A stretch of DNA of 64,000 nt, taken from contig NZ_JAICCF010000002.1 of NCBI RefSeq assembly GCF_019492185.1, forward strand, positions 1,240,001 to 1,304,000, in the 5' to 3' direction. Below are positions 9,178-18,657 of this stretch, piece after piece. The notes under the pieces were generated by a model. That model worked only from the letters and a program-made list of their open reading frames with translations, did not search any database and was not told the origin of the DNA. Position 1 is the first letter of the stretch. The number at the start of each line of letters is the position of its first letter. Origin of the DNA: Chitinophaga rhizophila. Lineage in GTDB: Bacteria; Bacteroidota; Bacteroidia; Chitinophagales; Chitinophagaceae. A program made the position numbers and the translations under genes.

Positions 9178-12100
9178 TTACTGTGCTAACATGAACCGCA
9201 ATGTCAATCCGCCTCTTGTATTGGTAATCGGGTAGGCGGTTGAAATAACCGGTATTGTCTGCCGGCGATCATAGAAGAAACGCAGGTTCAGACGATTGTT
9301 CACCACATAGTCAATAGATGGTGAGATACCAATCACCTTCTGGCCACTGGTAGGTATTACCAGATCGGCATCCAGCCTGTTATTTACAGTTCTATCATCA
9401 CGGAAGCTCATATCCAGGCGGAAGTTCATATCGTTCTGCACTTTCTTACCTTCTTTCTCCTGACCCAGGAATGCAAACTTCACATTACGCAGACGATAGC
9501 TACCACCTAATGTCAGCTCTGTTGAGCGCAGCTCCGTCAACTGGTAGTCAATCAGACTGAGGCTCAATGACCGTGTCTTCTTAAACTCTACCCGTAGGTT
9601 CAGGCTGCTCACGAAAGTCACATCAATACCCAGTAACGGCGCGAACTGTTCTGACATGGTAATATTCGGAACGAGGAAATAAGGCACATAGTTACCAGAT
9701 ACTGTATCCACAAATCCCGGATATCCTGCCAGACGAGGATCCTCATATAACAGCGCTGAGTTGTAAGAACTCATACTTAGTGAACCTACGTAAGCATGCG
9801 TCAGCGATACGTTAGTGAACAGTGACTTGAAAGGTTCCAGTTTCGTCAGACCATTATAAGCTACTCTCCAGTTTGGACGAGGGATGTAATTCTTGAACGG
9901 ATTACTGCGCACATTGGACAGACCAGCACTTCTCAGTAAACCGATCTTCTCAGGATCCTTTCCTGTATATGCTGCCAGGAATGCCGGCACCAATACATCC
10001 TGCGCATAGCGGCCGTAACCATAACGGTAGGTCGGATCTTTCGGATTATTCTCCGGTACTCCAGGATCATTGTTGTAAGGATTGGATGCACCCAGACGGT
10101 CAGAGATAGTCTGACGGTAACGCTGAAATTCATTGAAGGTACTAGTGGTTCCGGTAGCATTATCGATGCCACCAAACATAGTCTTCACCGCCATATAGGA
10201 AATTTCAAATCCACCTGCATCATACGGACTCAAATGCTGGAAGCCTACAGAGTCGTTTAACTTCTTAAACAGTTCCGTATGTGTCTTGGTGAAAGATTTC
10301 GTCATACTCAGATCAATACGCAGATCATTCGCCGGCTCCAGCTGTGCCTGTATCTGCCAGCGCTGTGTGAACTGTTGCTGATACTGAATATTGAAAGTTG
10401 TATCCGGCGTAATCAGTCCTTTCTTCGCAAAATCATCCAACCATACCTTAGTAGGTTGCTTACCAAATACAAACGGTACTCCTGGTTCCCAGCTCGCCCA
10501 GTTCATACCCATAATCTTGGTACTATCAATATAACCCGGCAAGCGCGTACCGCCATTTTCAGAATAATCCAGACTCACACGTTTCAGCGATAATAATGGC
10601 TTCATTACCGCTTTCAGGATAGGCGATACTTCTACTGTTTTCTCCTGTTTAACCGGCTGTTTATTCCTGTTAGCCGGCGTTCCGGGACGATTGTTAGTAT
10701 TAGGTTGTGGTCGTCGCTTCTGCTGCGTTCCTGTAATGGCGCGCAGGAAGGCTGACTTACTATACAGCTCAGAGAATTTAAACTCTGCCATCACTGTTTT
10801 CTGATTAGAGTTCTCAATAGCATTACCCAGGTATTTCGCAAGCAGGGAAGCTCCTGTCCAGCGATAGTCTGTTGAATATCCCAGCGCAATACTTGTCCAG
10901 CTAAGTGCAGGTATTTTGGTGGTAGGTAATGTATAGGTTACGTTAGCAGTATGATAGTAGTTAGTTGTTCTGCCCAGTTTAAAGAAGTTACCCCATACAG
11001 AGTCTTTCTTTTCCTTGGAGCTTAAACGTCCCTGTGGTTCATCAATACGTGCGTTATTCACTGCGTTAAAGTCAATAGTCAGACTGCGGGTCAGATCCCA
11101 CTTCAGGCCATAGTACCTGTCAAACGTGAAGTACTTGTTGTACGTCTCAGGCAACTTATAATTACTATCATCACCTCCTACATTCCGGATACGGGTTGCT
11201 CCAAACTGACGTGTTACATCTATCCTGAAACTGATAAGAGATGGTACATAGTTAAAGTTGAAGTCACGTATCAGATCCAGCCAAGGCGTTTTCGTTTTAA
11301 ATAACTTCTTGAATGGTGTGATAAACTTACTTTGTCCTGTAAAGGTGTAACCCAGACCTCCTCTGTGCTTGGTTAATTCATCGCTTTCAATGATCGGGTT
11401 ACGGCTGGTTGTCTGCGTAAAGGAATAACTGATATCGAAGTTTTCAATATCCCATAGCCTGTTACGTTTCCTGTTCAGATTCAGGCGGCGTACATTGGTA
11501 AAGTTCAGACTCTTGATAGCCGTGAAGTCCTGTGCTGCCTTACGGATAGAATCACGTTCGTAATCACTGCGCGCCATTCTGAGCTTATCTTTCAATTTGA
11601 TATCAAGGTCGTACGGATCGTATTCCGGCGAGCTTACAGCCTGTGAATAACCGGCATATATCGGGATAGAGAGGCTTGCTCTTTTTGGCAGCAGCTTACC
11701 GAGATCCAGGTTTGCTGCTGCGTCATATTGCAGATAGTTGTCACGGAAGCGCTCATTTACACGCTGATCAAGATTACCGAAACCGGCAGTATGCATATTA
11801 CCTGATACACTGATCGTACCCAGATCTGCCAGCTGCACATCCACACGTCCCATACCGGCATATCCACCTTTCTCATCCAGACCGGATAAGCGCAATTCAT
11901 TAAACCATACCTCGCCACATCTTGACAGACCATCATCCTTAGGGTTTGTTACTCCCAACATAATCGTTCTCACATCACCCAGGTTCGGATTACCAATTAC
12001 ACTCATGTAGTTGCCATTATCATCCTGACGGGTATATGGTAATAACGGCGAACAGGTATCACACTGGTTACGCTGCTGTTTGAGCATAGTCAGCTTATCC

Positions 12101-15100
12101 ATCAGCAGGTTCACGTCATTAATCTCCGGCCATATCGCTGTTGGGGCTCTGTCTGACCAGTTAGTTACTTTCAGCGGTACCTGGTATTCGTAGTAGTTTT
12201 CTACAAAGTCACTACCCATACGGATCACTGCACGCAGCTGGCCATCTTTCAGAGAGTTAGGGTCGTTAGAAGCTTCCGCATGCAGGTACATCTGAATGGT
12301 TTTGTACTGGCGGAGGTCCATATTAAGGTTCTTTGATACGCCGCGGGTATCGCCATCAGCGAGGTCGCATACCTGGATAGACATCGCCTGCTCATTCAGC
12401 TGCAATACAGTACTGTTTGTACTCAGCGTATTCTGACGTACAACCCCCGGAGGCAGTACATAAGGGATTGGCTTACGGGAAGAGTTCTCTTCGATATTTA
12501 CTGCGGAAGTATTGAAGAGTGTATTATCATCATTCGGAATAGGATCGCCAGCCTGCAGCTTATAGTTATACTGACGCCATTGGTTACGGATCAGTTGCAG
12601 TTTGGCAAAACGCACTACTAATGAATCTTCAAATCCTGTCAGGAACATACGCATGAAGCGGATAGATTTGAAGTCAGGAATGTTACCTACTTTCTTATCG
12701 AAGTCGCTAATCGGAATTTTAAACTGGTACCAGTTCTCCAGTCTGCGCTGTCCGTTAGCCAGTGTCACTTCCGTACTGATCTTATCAACAATGTAGTTGC
12801 TGCCAACGCCCATTTTAGGACGCAGATTCACGCGGTACTGGAAGTATTCTTCTGTCTCATTCAGGGTATTATCCCTGTTAAGATCTTCTGACTCAGGAAT
12901 GTTGGTAGCTGCAGAGGAGTAAATGCTGCTACCGGTAGACACGGGCGAGTTACCTTCCGGATTACTGAAACGCTTATAACGCTGGAGGATATCCACATTA
13001 TTATAAGATGCATCCCTGTAATGTTTATAATCATCATTGGAAGGATCGGCCAGTGCCTGCTGATATATCAGTGAGTTAGGACCAAAGTTGGCTGCCAGCC
13101 TGTCCAGGTAGGACCTGCGGAAGTTTGCCTCATCCCCGCTCTGTAAACCGTCATACCCCACGTCCTGGTAACGGCGGATCTCAGGATCATTGTCAAATGC
13201 CTGTGTGATCTGCTGCTGGAACTTCGGAATGCGGCCCCATACGGAAGAGTCAGTCTTATTCAGTTCTGTAGTCGGATTAGGTAATCCATTCTCGAAGAAC
13301 TTCCTGGAGTCTTTCAGAATATCCTCTGATACGTTACCCAGGTTAAAGTATAACTGACCACCCGTGCTGGTAGAGTCAATAATGAAAGGATCCTGGATCC
13401 AAAATTCAATAAACTCAACGTTCTGGGTCTGGAAGTCACTATTATCAATTGCACGCATGATACCGCCCCATTTCTGTCTGGGATTGGTCAACCTGCCGGT
13501 AGCGGTAATACTGTCTCGTCCTGCGGTAAAGTTATAAGGTCCTCTTTCTTCCGGATAGTATGCCAGGTCAAGCGTACTAAGCTGGCTTTGTCCGAAATCG
13601 GTGGAACGGTTAGCGAATACTTCTGTCTGATACACCAGACGTACACGGGGGTCAGACTGTACCGCATCTGTAATACCATCCGGTAACGATGGGGATCTTG
13701 GTATCTGAAGCGTAGGTTCTATAATATACCAGGCCAGTTTAGCCCTGTTTGCACCGTAGGTCAGTTCGTCGTTACGGTCTGCTTCTGGAAACAGGATCCT
13801 GCCTAAACTATCAGAAGCGTCTTTCGGCGTAGATGCCAGCGCCCAGGCAGTAGCCGGGAACTTCAGGTCATAACCGCTCTGAGATCCTTCAAAGTCATCG
13901 ATGAAGATCTGTCCCTGGTTACTACCAGGTGCATTTACCAGCTTACTATGGCCAGGGAATAGCTTGGCCACCTCACCGGTAAACATGATATTGGAAGGGG
14001 TATTACTCTGGTAGTTAGGTAGTTTATTCAGGAATCGTGTGAGCCCTTTCCACTGAGAGTTATAGTTTATATCTAATCCGACTACGGTATTTTTGATCGG
14101 ATCTTCCCCGTAGTTCACCTTCTGGTAATACGGCCTTTCGCTCATTCTAGCGATCGTAGACCCCAGGGTCAGATTGTCATTCACCACATAGTCAAAGCGG
14201 GTACCGAAATAGTTCCTTACCTGGGTACCAAATGCGGCATTATTCTCAAACTGTACGTTGATTGCCACACCTGAGTTCAGGATACCTGCATTGATGATCT
14301 TGATACGGCCAAGGTTATAATCAATAATGAAATCCACATTTTCACGGAGCATCTGGCCACCTGCTGTTACGGTTACTGATCCCGGCGGGATGTTATAACC
14401 TCCCAGCATGATCTCAGAAGAGTTACTGGATTTGTAGGAACCTTTCAGCATGAATCGGTTCAACTGTGGGAACTGTTGGGCCACCACCTTAATGGAGTCA
14501 TACAGTACCTTATATATATATTGCCGTTCCAGGGCAGCATTACCGCCAAAGGCCTTCTGGATACCCTGTGCAAAAGGCTCCAGTTGCGGGAACATGATCC
14601 TGCCTGTCTGCGAGTTGATGGTATACCCTTCCACATAGTCAAACACGCCATCCGGTTGCGGGTCATTCTGGTTATTCAGTCTGTCGAGGTTCAGGATAGA
14701 TATCAGCGGCGCTCCTTCATAAATGCCCTGCGCATCTGGCAGGTAACGTTTATCGCTGGGGGCGCGGGTGTCTGTACCCGGATCTTTGTAGTATACATCC
14801 AGCTTAAAGTCGGCCCTGTTGATCTGATAAGCGCCGGTTGAGTAGATGTTTTTCATCATCAGATCCCATATCGGCAGGTTGGGACGGGCAGAAGTAGCTT
14901 TCAGCATTTTCAGGAACAGGATACGCTGGTTAGCGCTGTTGTTCTGATCTGGCGGAATATCCTGTGAGAACTCACCCACCTGATATACACGGCCATTATA
15001 CGTATACTGATAAGCAATAGCTAAAACTTCATCTGCCTGGAGTTGCTGATTCAGGGAGATGAAGCCTAATTGTCTGTTGAGCGTATATTCAGTAGAGTCC

Positions 15101-16428
15101 AGTTTTCGGGCAAACGTCTTTTCATATTCCTGTACTGCCTGTAAACCAAGGTTTTGCAAACGACTGACCACTGTTCCGGTATACCGGCTCATAGGGTCAG
15201 AAATTATTTTAGCATAGAGATCATTCAGTTTGTTATCTGTCAGCCTGGAATTGGACAATACATTGATAGAGGTATTGTAGGGACGGTATTCACCAAGGTC
15301 CATCAGGCCGACGATATCCCTGGTGTTGGTAGTAGCGCCGGTTTTATTGGTTACCCATACTTCAATACGGTTCACATAGGCGAGGGAGCGTATCACCGGC
15401 AGGTTAGTCATGGCGTAGTTGAAGGTATCGCGAAAGAACTGACCTAACAGGAAGTGACGGTTATCTTCATACTCATCGGCCTTCAGGTTAAAGTCCTGGA
15501 TCTGCGTACCCCCCTTAATCATCATGTTCTGTTTCTGCGATTTCTGGTTGGACAATACGCTGGTAACCGTCAGGCGGCCAAACTGCAACTGTGTTTTGAT
15601 ACCAAAGAGGGACTGTACCCCGGAAATGAGCGAGCTACGAAGGGGAAAGCTCACGTTACCGGCTTCTATCTTTTTAATAATCTCGTCGTCATAGCCGGTA
15701 TATTCCAGTTTTATCTGGTTTTCAAAGTCAAAGGTTGATTGCGTGTTATAGTTGGTGATCAGTTTCAGCTTGTCCCCTATCTTTCCGGTGAGGTTCATAT
15801 TGATATTCATATCAAATGCAAAACCTCCCGTTTTACGGGCCTGCTCTGTAAGCACGGGGTTTTTGATATTCTGACCTTCATATCCGAAGGTAAGTTCCAG
15901 GCTACCCTGAGGTTTGATATCAACTTTATTCCCACCGAATATTCTGTCAAACAGTTTGCTGCCTTTATACAATTCGGGGCCATTACCTTTCTGGTTAAGC
16001 GATCCGAGGGTACTGGCACGTTTTATCCAGTAATCTTCTTCACTTTTGGCAGACTGTATCTTATAATATTCGTCGAAGCTGAGGTATGTTGGGTTGCGGT
16101 AGTAGTGGTCGCCTATCTTTTCTGTTACTGTGTATTGTTTCGTTACCGGATCATAGTCAACTGTACGGGATATACTTGCAGGATCTTTAAGATCAATCTT
16201 ATTTTTAACACGATCAGTAATACCCGTCCCATACCGGTCTTTGATCGGATACTTCAAGGTATCTCTTCGGACGGTATCTGGATTTGTGGTATAATTATTG
16301 CTCGATTGCGAGTATATGTTAGTATAGTTGTTATTATAACCCGAACGATTCCTTGCCGCAGTATCGAATATAAACATAGAAACAACTCCTATTACTGCAA
16401 TAGCACCATAATATGTCTTTCTTGACAA
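9178..16428 (-). CDS. sprA: SprA, type IX secretion outer-membrane translocon
   Basis: 2416 residues, the size expected of SprA/Sov, the very large beta-barrel that forms the protein-conducting channel of the type IX secretion system and is needed for gliding. The N-terminus is a signal sequence (GAIAVIGVVSMFIFDTA). Family-typical segments follow, such as KLFDRIFGGNKVDIKPQGS near residue 160 and repeated transmembrane-strand patterns up to the final RGGLTLRFMLAQ. No frameshift is visible across 7.25 kb. Its start is 38 nt after ruvA in the same direction, an arrangement I know from other Bacteroidota, so it probably shares the ruvA transcript. A strong terminator follows. Its presence agrees with the cargo proteins at 1-3.7 kb and the PorD-like protein at 34.6-35.6 kb. 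Confidence 0.96.
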   Translation of the reverse strand: MSRKTYYGAIAVIGVVSMFIFDTAARNRSGYNNNYTNIYSQSSNNYTTNPDTVRRDTLKYPIKDRYGTGITDRVKNKIDLKDPASISRTVDYDPVTKQYTVTEKIGDHYYRNPTYLSFDEYYKIQSAKSEEDYWIKRASTLGSLNQKGNGPELYKGSKLFDRIFGGNKVDIKPQGSLELTFGYEGQNIKNPVLTEQARKTGGFAFDMNINMNLTGKIGDKLKLITNYNTQSTFDFENQIKLEYTGYDDEIIKKIEAGNVSFPLRSSLISGVQSLFGIKTQLQFGRLTVTSVLSNQKSQKQNMMIKGGTQIQDFNLKADEYEDNRHFLLGQFFRDTFNYAMTNLPVIRSLAYVNRIEVWVTNKTGATTNTRDIVGLMDLGEYRPYNTSINVLSNSRLTDNKLNDLYAKIISDPMSRYTGTVVSRLQNLGLQAVQEYEKTFARKLDSTEYTLNRQLGFISLNQQLQADEVLAIAYQYTYNGRVYQVGEFSQDIPPDQNNSANQRILFLKMLKATSARPNLPIWDLMMKNIYSTGAYQINRADFKLDVYYKDPGTDTRAPSDKRYLPDAQGIYEGAPLISILNLDRLNNQNDPQPDGVFDYVEGYTINSQTGRIMFPQLEPFAQGIQKAFGGNAALERQYIYKVLYDSIKVVAQQFPQLNRFMLKGSYKSSNSSEIMLGGYNIPPGSVTVTAGGQMLRENVDFIIDYNLGRIKIINAGILNSGVAINVQFENNAAFGTQVRNYFGTRFDYVVNDNLTLGSTIARMSERPYYQKVNYGEDPIKNTVVGLDINYNSQWKGLTRFLNKLPNYQSNTPSNIMFTGEVAKLFPGHSKLVNAPGSNQGQIFIDDFEGSQSGYDLKFPATAWALASTPKDASDSLGRILFPEADRNDELTYGANRAKLAWYIIEPTLQIPRSPSLPDGITDAVQSDPRVRLVYQTEVFANRSTDFGQSQLSTLDLAYYPEERGPYNFTAGRDSITATGRLTNPRQKWGGIMRAIDNSDFQTQNVEFIEFWIQDPFIIDSTSTGGQLYFNLGNVSEDILKDSRKFFENGLPNPTTELNKTDSSVWGRIPKFQQQITQAFDNDPEIRRYQDVGYDGLQSGDEANFRRSYLDRLAANFGPNSLIYQQALADPSNDDYKHYRDASYNNVDILQRYKRFSNPEGNSPVSTGSSIYSSAATNIPESEDLNRDNTLNETEEYFQYRVNLRPKMGVGSNYIVDKISTEVTLANGQRRLENWYQFKIPISDFDKKVGNIPDFKSIRFMRMFLTGFEDSLVVRFAKLQLIRNQWRQYNYKLQAGDPIPNDDNTLFNTSAVNIEENSSRKPIPYVLPPGVVRQNTLSTNSTVLQLNEQAMSIQVCDLADGDTRGVSKNLNMDLRQYKTIQMYLHAEASNDPNSLKDGQLRAVIRMGSDFVENYYEYQVPLKVTNWSDRAPTAIWPEINDVNLLMDKLTMLKQQRNQCDTCSPLLPYTRQDDNGNYMSVIGNPNLGDVRTIMLGVTNPKDDGLSRCGEVWFNELRLSGLDEKGGYAGMGRVDVQLADLGTISVSGNMHTAGFGNLDQRVNERFRDNYLQYDAAANLDLGKLLPKRASLSIPIYAGYSQAVSSPEYDPYDLDIKLKDKLRMARSDYERDSIRKAAQDFTAIKSLNFTNVRRLNLNRKRNRLWDIENFDISYSFTQTTSRNPIIESDELTKHRGGLGYTFTGQSKFITPFKKLFKTKTPWLDLIRDFNFNYVPSLISFRIDVTRQFGATRIRNVGGDDSNYKLPETYNKYFTFDRYYGLKWDLTRSLTIDFNAVNNARIDEPQGRLSSKEKKDSVWGNFFKLGRTTNYYHTANVTYTLPTTKIPALSWTSIALGYSTDYRWTGASLLAKYLGNAIENSNQKTVMAEFKFSELYSKSAFLRAITGTQQKRRPQPNTNNRPGTPANRNKQPVKQEKTVEVSPILKAVMKPLLSLKRVSLDYSENGGTRLPGYIDSTKIMGMNWASWEPGVPFVFGKQPTKVWLDDFAKKGLITPDTTFNIQYQQQFTQRWQIQAQLEPANDLRIDLSMTKSFTKTHTELFKKLNDSVGFQHLSPYDAGGFEISYMAVKTMFGGIDNATGTTSTFNEFQRYRQTISDRLGASNPYNNDPGVPENNPKDPTYRYGYGRYAQDVLVPAFLAAYTGKDPEKIGLLRSAGLSNVRSNPFKNYIPRPNWRVAYNGLTKLEPFKSLFTNVSLTHAYVGSLSMSSYNSALLYEDPRLAGYPGFVDTVSGNYVPYFLVPNITMSEQFAPLLGIDVTFVSSLNLRVEFKKTRSLSLSLIDYQLTELRSTELTLGGSYRLRNVKFAFLGQEKEGKKVQNDMNFRLDMSFRDDRTVNNRLDADLVIPTSGQKVIGISPSIDYVVNNRLNLRFFYDRRQTIPVISTAYPITNTRGGLTLRFMLAQ

Positions 16429-16466
16429 GAGAAATAGGTTTTTATAGAGGTCAGGGTAATAAATGT

Positions 16467-17054
16467 TTATAGACCTTTCAGCGCCTTTTTAATTAGGCCT
16501 TCCAGGTCCTGCAATAGTGGTTCTGTTTTTAACACCTTGTTTATAGCGTTTTCGGCCACATTTCTGGCTATTCCCAAAGTGACTAAAGCATTTAACGCGT
16601 CTTCCTGGATTGTATTGTTTGGAGTTACAGATATTTGGTGTCCGACGTCCTTTTGTTTCCTGATCTTATCTTTTAGTTCGAGAATTACCCTTTTCGCCGT
16701 TTTGGCTCCGATTCCTTTAATGCTCTCCAGCATCTTTTCATTTTCCATTGCGATAGCCCGCTGTACATCTTCTGGTTGAAGGGAAGATAACATCATCCGG
16801 GCAGTGTTTGCGCCGATACCTGATACGCTTATCAGTAACAGGAACATCTGTCTTTCTGCATCATCAGCAAACCCATATAAAGTATGCGCATCCTCCTTAA
16901 TATGCAGGAAGGTGAGCAATTTACAGCTTTCCAGTCCCTGTATGCGGGAGTAGGTATTAAGACTGATCTGCACTTCGTATCCAACCCCTTGTACGTCAAT
17001 ATGTACCATGGCAGGGGATTTATAGGACAGTTTTCCGTTGAGGTAAGCAATCAT
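16467..17054 (-). CDS. ruvA: Holliday junction branch migration protein RuvA
   Basis: 195 residues, normal length. Domain I (OB fold, residues 1-63) begins MIAYLNGKLSYKSP with the GVGYEV motif. Domain II carries two helix-hairpin-helix motifs (LLISVSGIGANTARMML and MLESIKGIGAKTAKRVI), which bind the DNA backbone at the junction. A short linker leads to the C-terminal three-helix domain III that contacts RuvB (EDALNALVTLGIARNVAENAI). RuvA tetramers hold Holliday junctions for the RuvB motor. ruvB and ruvC are not in the window. A TAGGTTTG -7-like box is at 17084-17091, about 30 nt before the ATG. sprA follows in the same direction. Confidence 0.97.
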   Translation of the reverse strand: MIAYLNGKLSYKSPAMVHIDVQGVGYEVQISLNTYSRIQGLESCKLLTFLHIKEDAHTLYGFADDAERQMFLLLISVSGIGANTARMMLSSLQPEDVQRAIAMENEKMLESIKGIGAKTAKRVILELKDKIRKQKDVGHQISVTPNNTIQEDALNALVTLGIARNVAENAINKVLKTEPLLQDLEGLIKKALKGL

Positions 17055-17191
17055 ACAGGAATAGAATAGTTTCTAATGTTTGGCAAACCTAGTAAAAATT
17101 TGGCAAGAACAGGGCGTTCACTAACCTTATACTTACATTTACAAATTCTTATGTATTTTTACGGCTCGTTTAAAACATCTATTTTATTAAT

Positions 17192-18190
17192 ATGAACAAA
17201 ATAACGGCCGCTATTACAGCGGTAGGTGGTTATGTACCTGACTACGTGCTCACTAATAAAGAATTAGAGAAACTGGTAGATACAACAGACGAATGGATCA
17301 TTACCCGCACCGGGATTACCGAACGAAGGATTCTGAAGGGAGAACGCAAGGGAACGTCTGAGTTATGTGTACCGGTAGCGCAGGAGATATGCCGTAAGAG
17401 AGGGATCAGCCCGGAAGAAATTGACCTGCTGATCGTGGCCACCGTTACACCAGACATGGTGTTTCCAGCCACCGCCAATATTGTAACAGATAAAATAGGT
17501 GCTAAAAATGCCTTCGGCTTTGATATCAGCGCTGCGTGCTCCGGCTTCCTCTACGCCCTGGACACAGGCGCACGCTTCATCGAAAGCGGCCGCTACAAAA
17601 AAGTAATGGTGATAGGCGCTGACAAAATGAGCTCTATTATTGATTATACAGACCGTACCACCTGTATCATCTTCGGAGATGGTGGCGCGGGCGTTCTGCT
17701 GGAACCAAACTATGAGGGTTACGGCGTTGTTGATAGCGTACTCAGAAGCGACGGACATGGCCGTGAATACCTGCATATGAAAGCAGGTGGTTCTGCACAG
17801 CCTGCCAGCATCGAAAGCATCACTAACAGAGAACACTACGTATACCAGGAAGGTAAAATGGTATTCAAATACGCTGTTGCCAATATGGCGGAAGCAGCTG
17901 CTGATATCATGGACCGTAACAAGCTGACAGCCAATGATATCGCATGGCTGGTACCTCACCAGGCTAACAAACGTATCATCGACGCTACCGCTCAACGTAT
18001 GGGCCTGCCAGAAGAAAAAGTGATGATGAACATCCAGCGCTATGGTAATACCACCGCCGGTACATTGCCACTCTGCCTCTGGGATTATGAAAAGCACCTC
18101 AAGAAAGGTGATAACCTGGTACTCGCTGCCTTCGGTGGTGGATTTACCTGGGGAGCCAGCTATCTGAGATGGGCTTACGATCCAAAGTAA
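17192..18190 (+). CDS. fabH: beta-ketoacyl-ACP synthase III
   Basis: 332 residues. It starts type II fatty acid synthesis by condensing acyl-CoA with malonyl-ACP. The full triad is present: C116 in DISAACSGF, H256 in VPHQANKR and N286 in GNTTAG. Other family marks are DEWIITRTGITERR (33-46), matching the CoA/ACP entry region, and GDGGAGVLL. It is transcribed divergently from ruvA with 137 nt between starts and ends in a clear terminator, so it looks monocistronic. The upstream gap has near-matches to the -7 consensus (TATTTTTA at 17154-17161) but no exact one. Unlike many genomes, plsX and rpmF are not adjacent. Confidence 0.97.
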   Translation: MNKITAAITAVGGYVPDYVLTNKELEKLVDTTDEWIITRTGITERRILKGERKGTSELCVPVAQEICRKRGISPEEIDLLIVATVTPDMVFPATANIVTDKIGAKNAFGFDISAACSGFLYALDTGARFIESGRYKKVMVIGADKMSSIIDYTDRTTCIIFGDGGAGVLLEPNYEGYGVVDSVLRSDGHGREYLHMKAGGSAQPASIESITNREHYVYQEGKMVFKYAVANMAEAAADIMDRNKLTANDIAWLVPHQANKRIIDATAQRMGLPEEKVMMNIQRYGNTTAGTLPLCLWDYEKHLKKGDNLVLAAFGGGFTWGASYLRWAYDPK

Positions 18191-18223
18191 TTAATAACTA
18201 AGGAATTAAGCATTATAATTGTC

Positions 18224-18265
18224 AAATGACAGGTGTTTCCGCAAAGAGACGCCTGTCATTTTTTT
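18224..18265 (+). terminator. fabH intrinsic terminator
   Basis: 13-bp stem (18224-18236 with 18249-18261, one G-U pair), 12-nt loop, then a T-rich tract. It lies 34 nt past the fabH stop. Confidence 0.9.
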
Positions 18266-18421
18266 GTTTTTATACCCCGGTACTCCTACTCTTGCTAAGT
18301 AGCCGGAATATATTCCGCTACATGACCTTCCTTTCGCTAACCACCTCCCCTCCCAATTTCTGCTATAATCATCCGACAATCCTTGGTCTGTTTATGCTTT
18401 AATATTCATACCATCCTCATA

Positions 18422-18490
18422 CCAACAGGGCACTAAAAGGGCACTTCAATATCCCGGGGATATTGAAGTGCCCTTTTAGTGCCCTGTTGG
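18422..18490. repeat. perfect 34-bp inverted repeat with 1-nt centre
   Basis: Bases 18422-18455 are the exact reverse complement of 18457-18490, with G18456 as the only loop base, giving a 69-nt near-cruciform. There is no T tract on either side. The inner part (GGCACTTCAATA) resembles hairpins at 24618-24664 and 32550-32594. Confidence 0.9.
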
Positions 18491-18657
18491 CGTAGGAATA
18501 ATATAAAACATCAAACGGGTATCAACCGAAAAATGACCAGGGAAATTCTAACTTGTTAGAGAAGGATTTATAAAAGACAATCTTTGCCTGCGGAATGGTG
18601 CAAACAGGCTTATTGAGCACTTAGTACTACATGGGATCAAAAAACTGACAATATCAA

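Larger units (their letters stand above)
18191..18657. other. intergenic region with two hairpins, no gene
   Basis: 467 nt between the convergent fabH and histidine-kinase genes. It holds the fabH terminator (18224-18265) and a perfect 69-nt palindrome (18422-18490), both listed separately. No open frame of useful length was found. Confidence 0.7.

Noticed and set aside
15739..16425. 228-codon plus-strand frame opposite the sprA 5' end
   Set aside because: Antisense shadow of sprA; composition follows the complementary strand and no domain is visible.
17363..18097. 244-codon minus-strand frame opposite fabH
   Set aside because: Antisense shadow; fabH on the other strand has all catalytic residues.
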